From contig JADJAL010000062.1 of the NCBI GenBank assembly GCA_016704305.1, positions 1 to 64,000 on the forward strand: a stretch of DNA of 64,000 bases, in the 5' to 3' direction. The DNA comes from Haliea sp. (lineage in GTDB: Bacteria > Pseudomonadota > Gammaproteobacteria > Pseudomonadales > Halieaceae). How positions within the stretch are numbered: the stretch's first letter is position 1; each line of letters begins with the position of its first letter. The translations under genes were made by a program, and so were the position numbers. Of this stretch, positions 9,932 through 18,678 are shown piece by piece. The notes under the pieces were generated by a model. That model was given only the letters and a program-made list of their open reading frames with translations. It did not search any database and was not told the DNA's origin.

Positions 9932-11284
9932 ATGAAATATGAAACACAGTGGGTGGCGTTTCCATTCTTTGCGGTTGCCATGGCGTTATTCGCGCTGCAG
10001 GTGATATTTGGCGTCATGGCAGCACTGGTCTACGTGATGCCCGAGTTTATGTCTGAGGTAATGCCCTTTCACATTATGCGGATGAGCCATACGAACCTGT
10101 TGGTCGTCTGGCTGCTACTTGGTTTCATGGGCTGCACGTACTATTTAATGCCCGAAGAGGCGGAGCGTGAACTTCACAGTCCGATGATCGCCTATGTGCA
10201 GTTGGCCATTTTTGCGGTAGCAGGCGCTGGAGCGCTGCTGAGCTATCAGTTCGGAATTCATGAAGGCCGCGAGTTTCTGGAGCAGCCATTGTGGTCCAAG
10301 ATACTCATTACCGTGTCGTTCCTGATGTTCCTGTACAACACCAGCATGACGCTGGCGAAAGGGCGCAAGACGGCAATCAACATGGTGTTGATGCTCGGGC
10401 TTTGGTTGGCAGCGGTATTCTGGTTGTTCGCGTTTTTCAATCCGAGCAACCTGGCGGTCGATAAACTGTACTGGTGGTGGGTGGTACATCTCTGGGTCGA
10501 AGGTGTGTGGGAGCTGATCATGGCTTCACTGCTGGCTTACCTGTTGATCAAGATGACCGGCGTCGATCGCGAAATCATCGAGAAGTGGCTGTATGTGATC
10601 ATCGGGCTGGCGCTGTTTTCCGGTCTTCTGGGGACCGGTCATCACTACTACTGGATTGGCGCGCCCGGGTACTGGCAGCCGCTGGGCAGCATTTTCTCCA
10701 CGCTGGAAGTATTGCCATTCTTCGCGATGGTGATGTTTGCGTTCTTCATGTTCTGGAAGGGCCGTCGCAATCACCCGAACAAGAGTGCCATGTTGTGGAC
10801 GCTGGGAAGCGCTACTCTCGCGTTCTTTGGCGCGGGCGTGTGGGGATTCATGCATACGTTGTCGTTCGTGAACTACTATAGCCACGGTACGCAGGTTACC
10901 GCCGCGCATGGACACCTTGCCTTTTTCGGCGCGTACGTGATGACCGTATTGGCTGTTATCACCTATGCAATGCCACAGATACGCCGGGTTCAGCCCTACA
11001 ACCAGATTCTCAATATGTGGAGTTTCTGGTTGATGACCTCGTCCATGTGTTTCATGACATTTACCCTCACTTTCGCCGGTGTGGTGCAAACACATTTGCA
11101 GCGGGTGATGGGGATGAATTACATGGAGGTGCAGGCTCAGTTGGAGCTGTTCTACTACATGCGTCTGGGTGCGGGCGTGATGGTCACCATTGCAGCGGTG
11201 GTCTATTTCATCTCGATCTTTGGGCCGATCAAGGAGCAGGCTCCCGCGAGCTCCGAAGGTCAACTGGCAGGTGCTACAGGGTAA
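9932..11284 (+). CDS. norB: Nitric oxide reductase, cytochrome b subunit
   Basis: The catalytic subunit of the cytochrome c-dependent NO reductase, a haem-copper oxidase relative with haem b, haem b3 and a non-haem iron. The 450-residue protein is almost entirely membrane helices. Visible ligands are His53 (RMSHTN), His186 with Glu190 and Glu194 in HLWVEGVWE, His237/His238 in GTGHHYYW, and His326/His328 in AAHGHLAF. These include the glutamates typical of NorB. It lacks the N-terminal quinol-oxidising extension of qNor, in line with a separate norC. A GAGAGG box precedes the ATG. Confidence 0.97.
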   Translation: MKYETQWVAFPFFAVAMALFALQVIFGVMAALVYVMPEFMSEVMPFHIMRMSHTNLLVVWLLLGFMGCTYYLMPEEAERELHSPMIAYVQLAIFAVAGAGALLSYQFGIHEGREFLEQPLWSKILITVSFLMFLYNTSMTLAKGRKTAINMVLMLGLWLAAVFWLFAFFNPSNLAVDKLYWWWVVHLWVEGVWELIMASLLAYLLIKMTGVDREIIEKWLYVIIGLALFSGLLGTGHHYYWIGAPGYWQPLGSIFSTLEVLPFFAMVMFAFFMFWKGRRNHPNKSAMLWTLGSATLAFFGAGVWGFMHTLSFVNYYSHGTQVTAAHGHLAFFGAYVMTVLAVITYAMPQIRRVQPYNQILNMWSFWLMTSSMCFMTFTLTFAGVVQTHLQRVMGMNYMEVQAQLELFYYMRLGAGVMVTIAAVVYFISIFGPIKEQAPASSEGQLAGATG

Positions 11285-11334
11285 CGGTCAGCATTCGGGA
11301 CCGTCCCACAACAGTGTGAAGCAGGAGATCTCGA

Positions 11335-12153
11335 ATGACTACGGTGGCAGTATCCAGAAGTACAGTCGACATTGAGGTGCCCTATTACCAACCTATCGGC
11401 AACGAGTGTGAGCTGTTTGAGCAGGCGTATCGCCAGCGGTTGCCGCTGCTGCTCAAGGGGCCTACCGGGTGTGGCAAAACGCGATTTGTGATGCACATGG
11501 CGGCAAAGCTGGGGCGGCCGCTGTTTACTGTTTCCTGTCACGATGACCTTACTGCAGCGGATTTAACCGGGCGCTATTTACTGCAGGGCGGTGAAACCCG
11601 TTGGGTCGATGGCCCGCTGACGCAGGCGGTGCGCGAGGGAGGCATCTGCTATCTCGACGAAGTGGTGGAGGCGCGCAAGGACGTCACCGTGGTATTACAC
11701 CCGCTGACGGACGACCGTCGACTGCTGCCTCTGGAGCGCACTGGCGAACTGCTGGAGGCGCCCGCCAGTTTTATGCTGGTAGTGTCTTATAACCCCGGTT
11801 ACCAGCACATACTGAAGTCGCTCAAACCGAGCACCCGCCAGCGTTTTGTCGCCAAGAGTTTTGATTTTCCCCCGCCGGCCCTTGAGCGGGATATTGTCGC
11901 AAAGGAAAGCGGTCTTCCCGCGCAGCAGTGTGCTGCACTGATTAATCTCGCCACACGCCTGCGTGCGATGAAAGGCCAGGACCTGGAAGAGGGCGTGTCC
12001 ACCCGTCTGCTGATCTACTGTGCCACCCTCATCGCCAATGGCATGCCGATTTTACAGGCCGCACAGGCCACGCTGGTGGAACCTCTGAGCGACGATGCCG
12101 ACGTGCAGGAAGGGCTGATGGAAGCGGTTCGCGCCACGTTTGGCGAAGACTGA
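11335..12153 (+). CDS. norQ: NorQ/NirQ MoxR-type AAA+ ATPase
   Basis: A cytosolic AAA+ ATPase of the MoxR group that works with NorD to insert or activate metal cofactors of the NO reductase. The 272-residue protein has Walker A GPTGCGKT (about residues 41-48), Walker B GGICYLDE and a sensor region SYNPGYQ. The start ATG has an AGGAG box. It sits 50 bases after norB and 12 bases before norD, the standard order. Length is normal. Confidence 0.94.
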   Translation: MTTVAVSRSTVDIEVPYYQPIGNECELFEQAYRQRLPLLLKGPTGCGKTRFVMHMAAKLGRPLFTVSCHDDLTAADLTGRYLLQGGETRWVDGPLTQAVREGGICYLDEVVEARKDVTVVLHPLTDDRRLLPLERTGELLEAPASFMLVVSYNPGYQHILKSLKPSTRQRFVAKSFDFPPPALERDIVAKESGLPAQQCAALINLATRLRAMKGQDLEEGVSTRLLIYCATLIANGMPILQAAQATLVEPLSDDADVQEGLMEAVRATFGED

Positions 12154-12165
12154 CGGTTGCTCGCC

Positions 12166-14101
12166 ATGTTCGAGTGGCTGGAGTTGGAAGAAAAAGTTGG
12201 CCAGTTGTGGCATCGCTGGGCCGCTTCGAACAGCAGAAGTTATCCTGTGTTCCAGGAAGCAGCAGTCAGCCTTGAGAGTATTGTGCGACCGCTATCCGTT
12301 TTTTTCGCGCCGGGGAGGTCCTGCCGGTGTTGCTGTGGTGTCAGTTGCTGCGCGCACGTCCTCCCATCGCCTCAATCTGCGTCAGCGTCTGGGCTTCGAT
12401 GAGGAGGTACTGGATCTGGCGCGCCTCGACGAGGAGAATCTGCTGTTACCGCCGAGTATCGCGCTATTTAGCGATCCCAGGCTCAATCGCGATATGTATT
12501 TCTGGTTGGCCGCCCTGTTGGCAGCGATGACACCCACCACTGTATTCCACGACCCGCTGCGCCAGAATATCAGCAGCTTGCGCCAGGTGTATGCCGCGAG
12601 CCTGCTGGCTCTCGACCAGTTTCCCGGTCTGCGCCGGCGCTACAGCACTCTGCAACGACAAATGCTGGCGATTCGCCCGGCGCGCTCGCTGCCTCCGGCA
12701 GAGGCTGCCATAGAAGCGGTGATACGAAAGATGCTGGGCGCTGCACAGCCACTTCCCGAGGATGCCACGGCGTATTACGAGGCAGTGATGGACTCCGCGA
12801 TCAGTTTACGTCCATTCAGGGCGCCGCCAAATTATCGGCGGCCACTGCCTGTTCCCCTGTGGGCCAATCTCAATCTTCTTGGGACTACAGACGGACAGGA
12901 TATCGAAGACGATGACAGTGCGGTTCCCAGCCCGGCTGCTACCGAACAAACGCAACACAAGCGTAAGGCCGAGCGCCGTCGGCAGGATCAATCCGAGCGC
13001 GACGATCCGCTGGTGTTTAACCGCTTTGAAAAAATCCTGTCATTTGCGCAGATGGTCAACGTCAACCGAATGATCGATGACGAGGAAGACAAAAACGCGA
13101 AGAGCAATGCCGAGCAAATGGATGAGATCACCCTCAGCCCCAACAAGCAGCGTGCCGCTTCGCAATTGAAAATGGATCTGGATCTGTCGCCCAGCGCCGC
13201 CGACAGTGGGCGACTGAGCGGCCCCCATACGTATCCCGAATGGAACTACCGCAAGCAGAGTTATCATCAGGATCACTGCAGCGTGTTGGCGAGTATCCAT
13301 GAAGAGGAAACTGATGGCGTCGTGTTTGACGATCAGACGCGGCGACGCATCCGCCGGGTCAGGCAGCAATTCGAAGCGCTGCGTCCGCGCCGTGAATGGA
13401 TACGCGGCCAGGTCGATGGCAATGAACTGGACATGGATGCCGTAGTGAGGCGCAATGTGATCTGGCGGTCCGTGGGCGACAACAGCGCCGGACTTTACAT
13501 GTCGACGCGCGCGCAGGCCAGGGACCTGGCGATAGCCATCCTGATTGATGTGTCACTGTCAACGGATGCCTGGGTGGCGGACCGCCGCGTTATCGATATC
13601 GAGAAAGAGGCGTTACTGGTGCTGGCCCACGGTCTGGCCACTTGCGGTGATGATTACAGCATCCAGAGCTTTACGTCCCACCGGCGTCACCGGTTGTGGG
13701 TGAAGACCTTGAAGTCATTTGAAGAACGTATGTGCGAGACAGCCGAGCGACGCATCGCGGCGCTAAAGCCTGGACACTACACCCGCATGGGCGCAGCCAT
13801 TCGGCACACAGCCGCTGAACTGGCGAAACGCCCCAATCGGCATCGCCTGTTGCTGGTGTTGAGTGATGGCAAACCCAGTGACAGCGACTACTACGAGGGC
13901 CGCTATGCGATTGAAGATACCCGACGCGCCATCATGGATGCACGGCAGCAGGAATTGAAAGTCTTTGGCATTACCATTGACCGTGACGCGCAGGACTACA
14001 TCACGCATCTGTTCGGACGCGGCGGCTATGCGATGGTGCAGAAGCCGGAGCATCTGGCGTTGGCATTGCCTGGTATCTACCGACAGATCATCGCCACCTG
14101 A
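12166..14101 (+). CDS. norD: NorD, vWA-domain NO reductase activation protein, frameshifted near the start
   Basis: NorD pairs with the NorQ ATPase in maturation of NO reductase. The C-terminal von Willebrand A domain has the MIDAS motif DVSLST and a later SDGKPSD. The N-terminal segment starts at ATG 12166 (MFEWLELEEKVG) and follows the NorD pattern to VRPLSVFF. The frame then changes twice: once in the T run near 12300 (missing T) and once near 12335-12350, after which VAARTSSHRLNL and the rest are in one open frame to 14101. Adding two single bases gives about 645 residues, the usual NorD length. The middle is acidic and low in complexity, also usual for this family. Confidence 0.88.
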
Positions 14102-14122
14102 TGCGCAGCGTCCCCTTGCAGC

Positions 14123-14356
14123 ATGATTAATTCACGCAAAGCGATTGCACTCATGGTGAGTGTCGTACTGTGTATTCTGGCGGTCACGCCGTTCGCGCTG
14201 GCGATTAACCGCTTCGACTGGGGCGTGGTTTTGTTGCTGGTGGCACCGCTGCTGGTCTGGTTGTTGCTGCGCGCTGGTCGCGCAATGGAGCGTTGGGCGC
14301 GGAATGAGGATCGCACGCCACCGCCCGATCCCGACTTTCCGGACGATCCGCCCTGA
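14123..14356 (+). CDS. Small membrane protein downstream of norD
   Basis: A 77-residue protein with two predicted membrane helices (about residues 8-28 and 34-50) and a charged, proline-rich C-terminus ending DPDFPDDPP. It starts 21 bases after norD on the same strand and is likely the last gene of the nor operon. I do not recognise a family, and no function can be assigned from sequence. A role in NO reductase assembly is possible only by position. Confidence 0.6.
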   Translation: MINSRKAIALMVSVVLCILAVTPFALAINRFDWGVVLLLVAPLLVWLLLRAGRAMERWARNEDRTPPPDPDFPDDPP

Positions 14357-14369
14357 ACTCTGAGCGCGT

Positions 14370-14801
14370 TTAACGAAGCACGCCGAACAGCCAACTGTCC
14401 GGTGCATCTATCGCGCGATTCGACGTCAAACGGTGAATGCCCACGGCGCAGCGCGCCATCATCCACGCAATACCCAGCGTGAAAAACAGATAGCCAAACG
14501 TCCAGGCATACAGCGGTGGAACACCCATGCGCCCGCCGATGTGCCACAACAGCAAGGCCGCCAGGGCAGCCAGCACGCCGAGCCAGAACGTGCGAATCTG
14601 GAAACGCAGGTGCGTGTCCAGCCAGGCAGCACTTCGACCCAGGCGAAACAGCGCGATGCACATGCCAATCGGCGCTGTCACCACGGCCATTATGCTGCCG
14701 ATGTACAGCCCGTAGATCACCACCACATAACCACGGCCAGGCGTGTCCTTGCCATGGCTTTTCGTCTGCGCGGTTGTCGCTGTTGAAATGTCTGAAGACA
14801 T
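14370..14801 (-). CDS. DUF4870-like membrane protein
   Basis: A 143-residue protein with three to four membrane helices and the segment HLRFQIRTFWLG followed by a long helix and GIHRLTSNRAI, which resembles the small DUF4870 (Tic20-like) membrane protein family. The function of that family is unknown. It is convergent with the small protein after norD and lies downstream of nsrR on the same strand, so nsrR and this gene may be co-transcribed. Family assignment is from memory of the pattern and should be treated as tentative. Confidence 0.65.
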   Translation of the reverse strand: MSSDISTATTAQTKSHGKDTPGRGYVVVIYGLYIGSIMAVVTAPIGMCIALFRLGRSAAWLDTHLRFQIRTFWLGVLAALAALLLWHIGGRMGVPPLYAWTFGYLFFTLGIAWMMARCAVGIHRLTSNRAIDAPDSWLFGVLR

Positions 14802-14848
14802 AGGTCAGGCCACTGTGTTTGATGCATGGTCGTGGAAAAGCGACTTGA

Positions 14849-15286
14849 TCATCCAGGGCGGAGAATTTTTAATAGTTTGGCGCCTTTGCGCCCCGCGACA
14901 ATATCTTCGAGCGTGTAGGCATCCAGTGTGACAAAAAAGGCCTCCAGCGCTTCCTTAAAAACTGATCGCAGCTTGCAGGCAGGCGTTAATACACAATGGT
15001 TGTTATCGCCTAGACACTCGGCTAACGCGAAATCGTTCTCCATGTCCCGGACCAGCGTCCCGATTTTTATCGCAGTGGATGGAAGGGCGAGACGAAGTCC
15101 TCCATGCTTTCCCCTGGATGCGACCAAATATCCTCTCTGGCTGAGTTCTTGCACCACCTTCATCAGATGATTGTGTGAGATGTCATAGCGTTGCGCGATT
15201 TCGCGAATGGTGGATTGACCGTCCTCGCTGACTGCGAGATAGATGAGCACTCGCAAAGAGTAATCGGTGAAGGTTGTCAAACGCAT
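14849..15286 (-). CDS. nsrR: NsrR, nitric oxide-sensing Rrf2-family repressor
   Basis: A 145-residue Rrf2-family regulator that carries a [4Fe-4S] or [2Fe-2S] cluster which NO destroys, releasing repression of NO-detoxifying genes. The start MRLTTFTDYSLRVLIYLA and the winged helix with ISHNHLMKVVQ are typical of NsrR rather than IscR. The three cluster cysteines are at 91, 98 and 104 (CLGDNNHC and CK). Length is normal. The ATG at 15286 is the family start; the frame is open further upstream but that part is not NsrR-like. It sits at the end of the nor cluster on the opposite strand, and an NsrR site overlaps the norC promoter. Confidence 0.92.
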   Translation of the reverse strand: MRLTTFTDYSLRVLIYLAVSEDGQSTIREIAQRYDISHNHLMKVVQELSQRGYLVASRGKHGGLRLALPSTAIKIGTLVRDMENDFALAECLGDNNHCVLTPACKLRSVFKEALEAFFVTLDAYTLEDIVAGRKGAKLLKILRPG

Positions 15287-15383
15287 GATCAGAATCCACC
15301 AGTAGACTAGTAATCCAGTATACAAAATATGGATATCAGGCGCACCGTTGCGGCAGTGCTGGCAGAGACTCCGTTGTTCTACA

Positions 15384-16403
15384 TCAAGAGTATTGGGGAC
15401 ATTCAAAGCAGCAAAAGGGCGATTGAAAACGTGAATCGCGCGGCGGTGAACCTTCGTTCGGAGCATCTGGATTATCCAGCTCGAGGTACACCTGACCGGC
15501 GATATACGCATTCGGGTGCTCGGCAAACAGCTGTTTCAGCAATGCCACCGGCGCGGCCAGCGGCACTGTGCCGCGTCGGTAGTCGTCGATCAGCGCACGC
15601 AGTTGCTGCCGCTGCGCCACCGTGGCATCGCCGCGCAAGTAGCCCGCCAGATGCAAGAGCACATTGCCGTGACTGCGCCGGGTGGCGTGGTGGCTGAGCG
15701 CCGCCATCAACGTGGTGATAAATGCGCGCGCGAGTTCATCGATCGCCTCGCGTCCGGCGTTGGCCAGCATTGGTCCCAGTATTTTATAACTGGGGACGTG
15801 ATGGGCCATCACCAGGTACTTGTAGCGTGAATAGAACGCGATCAGGCGCTGCGGCGTCAGCCCGCCCTGCACCAGTATTTTCCAGTCGTGGTAGGCGCGG
15901 GCGCGGGCGACGAAACTGTCCCGCAGGCCGGGGTCATTGAGCTGCTCGTCATCCGCCAGCGGCAGCAGCGGATCGTTGTCCGCAAGCGCCTGCGCGAAGA
16001 TGCCGTTCTGGTCCGAGGCCAGGTGCTCACCCGCCTGTGAATAGCGCTTCACCCCGCCATGGCCACAACTGGGGCTGCCCTGCACCAGGATATAGCCGCA
16101 CAACTGCGGGCATTGCTGCAACACCTGTTGTGCATAGGCCTGAATCCGCGCAGTGTAATCGTGGCTGTGCGTGGCCACATCGACAACGCGCACAGCGTGC
16201 CGTGAGCCGACAAGGTGAATGGGCGGTCGCGGTACGCCGAGGCCGATCGCCATCTCCGGGCAGAAGGCGCGCGTGTCGAACTGCGCGCAGATGGCGCGCA
16301 CCTGCGCATTGGCTGGCTTGCTGTCGCCGTCGTAGCGCACCGCATTGCCGGCGAGACAGGAACCGATGCCCAGCATGGGTCGCCGGGATGCAGCTGTTGT
16401 CAT
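15384..16403 (-). CDS. YbgA-like DUF523/DUF1722 protein
   Basis: A two-domain protein of about 339 residues. The N-terminal DUF523 part has the conserved cysteine motifs GIGSCLAG, CPEMAIGLGVPRPP and GSPSCG, which suggests metal or Fe-S binding. The C-terminal DUF1722 part has FYSRYKYLVMAHHVPSYK. Proteins with this layout (E. coli YbgA has only the second part) are often near photolyase or light-response genes, but none is seen here. The start MTTAAS at 16403 is preferred over an in-frame ATG at 16460. The last 30 residues are not conserved-looking. It is transcribed away from the beta-propeller gene at 16682. Confidence 0.85.
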   Translation of the reverse strand: MTTAASRRPMLGIGSCLAGNAVRYDGDSKPANAQVRAICAQFDTRAFCPEMAIGLGVPRPPIHLVGSRHAVRVVDVATHSHDYTARIQAYAQQVLQQCPQLCGYILVQGSPSCGHGGVKRYSQAGEHLASDQNGIFAQALADNDPLLPLADDEQLNDPGLRDSFVARARAYHDWKILVQGGLTPQRLIAFYSRYKYLVMAHHVPSYKILGPMLANAGREAIDELARAFITTLMAALSHHATRRSHGNVLLHLAGYLRGDATVAQRQQLRALIDDYRRGTVPLAAPVALLKQLFAEHPNAYIAGQVYLELDNPDAPNEGSPPRDSRFQSPFCCFECPQYS

Positions 16404-16681
16404 CGTGTTACTCCGTTGTACCGGCGAAACGTTACGCCCCGCATTCGCTTTGCGCAACACGCGTATTTATTTCAGGCAGCTGGCTTGAGCAATCGATTTT
16501 TTTCTGCCATTCTGATTTTTCCGCATCTCTGTCGGGCCTTCCGCGAGCGTCAAGGAAGCGCCTGCAAAGGGGTAAGAACAGTGACTCAATCCAGACAGTC
16601 CTCGGACCTGCAGGGCACTCAGCGGCGCAGCGCCGTAGCGCCGGCGGCGGGCCACGATAACTAGAAACAGGAAGTCTCGCT

Positions 16682-18569
16682 ATGCGTCGCCTGCTTGCTT
16701 TTTGCCTGTTCCTCAATCTGCCGTTTGTGTTTTCTCCCGCTTATGCGGCAACGGCCTCTGCAGCCACTGACTCGGGCGCACGTTGCGGCCGGCCACGGCT
16801 TTTTCTACGGTGCGATTTCCTCCGGCGGCGAGCCCGTCAAGGGAGCGATGGTGACGTTCTTCCACGGCGAACCGAAGCATTCGCTGAGTGTGTTCGCCGA
16901 CGAGCAGGGCCGCTTCCTGTCGCCCGCATTGCCCTGGGCCGACGGCTACACCGTGCGCGTGCGCCGCGCCGGCTGGACAGACGTGGTACTGGCGAACCAG
17001 GGCCCCGCAGCGGAAGGCCGCTGGCTCGAAATCGAGATGGCGCGCATCAGTGATCCGGCGCAAATGATCCAGCAACTGCCCAGCAATTACTGGATGAACC
17101 TGGTGCTGGAGGAATTTGACAACCGCGATCATCTGCTGGAGTTCAAGATGCAGTGCACCTACTGCCACCAGCAGGGCTCTCCGTTGACCTCGCGCCGCCA
17201 GTTCACGCGCGAGCAGTGGCTCGAAATCATTCGCGACATGGCGCGGCGCAGCGCGATCACCAGCGACAGCCTTAAGGCCGTGTTGCCGGATCACCTGCTG
17301 GCCGCGTACGACGATGCCAACGTGCTGAAGAAGCTGCCGGCCTACGACGGCGAGAACGGCCCGCTCCCGGTGCCTTCCGCCGATGCGCGCATGGCTGTCA
17401 TCGAGGAGTGGGACCTCGGCGGCCCGATGTCCGGGCAGCACGACCTGATGGTCTACCACCCCGACGGTTCCATCTGGACCGTGGATGGCCCGATGGACAC
17501 GCTGCACAAGATCACCTTCGACAAGAACCCGGACGGCGACCGCACCAGCTACCTGATCCCGCGCGGCGACCATAAACCGGGCGGTGTGTACTGGAAGATG
17601 GAAAAGGCGAAGGACAAGGGCGTGGACACCTATCTCGCGCCGCACTCGCTACAGACCGCGCCCGATGGCATCATCTGGCTGACCCTCGCGTCAGGCAACC
17701 AACTCGCGGGGTTCAATCCGAAGACGGAAACCTGGGATATCGTTGATCTGGAGGAGGGGATCAACCCGCACACGCTGCGCTTCGATAAAAAGGGGCGGCT
17801 GTGGTACACGGTGACCGCGACCAACCATGTGGCGATGTTCAATCCCGAGACGCGCGAACAAAAATTTATCCGGCTCGATTTTCCCGATCTGGAAACACGC
17901 CTGATCACCTGGTTCACGCCCTTTTTTATCGAGCATGCCGATCTTTTCGACCTGGAGGATCGCTCGGCGGATATGGACGGCGTGTCCATGCCCATGCCCT
18001 ACGGGATTGATATCAGCCCTATCGACGGCAGCGTCTGGTTCAGCCAGCTGAACATGCGGCATATCGGTCGCATCGATCCCGACACGCTGGAAGTCACACC
18101 GATTCCCACGCCGTTTGATTCACCCCGCCGCCTGCGCTTCGATTCCAAGGGCAACCTGTGGGTCCCCAGCTACTCCGAGGGCACGATCAATCGCTTTGAT
18201 ACCCGGACGATGGCCTGGGAAGAGAGCCTGGAAATCCCGATCGTGCCGCTCGGCAGCGAGGTGCCCTACGCCGTGTTCATCGAACCGCAAACGGACAACG
18301 TGTGGATCACCGGAACGCAGAGCGACACACTGATACGCTATGAACCCGGCAATGGCGAATGGACGATTTACCCGCTGCCGACGCTGGTGACGTACACCCG
18401 CGAACTGGACATGGATAGGCAGGGCGATGTGTGGACGTCTCATTCCAGCGGTCCCGCCTGGCATGTGGAGGGAGGGATACCCAAGGTCACTCGCCTCGAC
18501 CCCACCGGCGCGCCCGATATTGATACCTCGGGTTTGTTCCGGGGCCGGGGTCCGGCCCCACGCTGCTGA
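16682..18569 (+). CDS. Periplasmic Vgb-like beta-propeller protein with c-type haem motif, frameshifted signal region
   Basis: A secreted protein with, in order: a signal peptide (MRRLLAFCLFLNL to AYAATA, from 16682); a carboxypeptidase-regulatory-like beta-sandwich (EPVKGAMVTFF to YTVRVRRAGW); a single haem-attachment motif CTYCH; and a long six-bladed propeller with repeats of the virginiamycin-B-lyase/SMP-30 type (PDGIIWLTLASGNQLAGFNP, DGSVWFSQ, DNVWITGTQ). The signal peptide and the mature protein are in different frames; the change is near 16775-16790. Its function is unknown; a periplasmic redox-linked lyase or dehydrogenase partner is plausible. It is 110 bases before a PQQ dehydrogenase on the same strand, and the two are likely co-transcribed. 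The 3' end lies in a GC-rich hairpin. Confidence 0.78.
18541..18559. repeat. GC-rich hairpin at gene end
   Basis: A perfect inverted repeat, GGGGCCGG and CCGGCCCC with a three-base loop GGT, spans the last codons of the beta-propeller gene. It could be a weak terminator or a REP-like element that has replaced the original gene end. No T run follows. Confidence 0.5.
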
Positions 18570-18678
18570 CGGCACTCCCGCAGACAGCGCGGAAAATGCC
18601 GACGCTGCCGCATCCGCCGCAGCCGCTCCAGACCCTGCATAGCCCCATTGCAGCATCAGCAGCAGGCATACCCGTAGC

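Noticed and set aside
15313..15334. Imperfect palindrome upstream of nsrR considered as an NsrR autoregulatory site
   Set aside because: It lacks the ATGCAT cores of the norC site and the arms do not align without a gap; an A/T-rich promoter for nsrR explains it as well.
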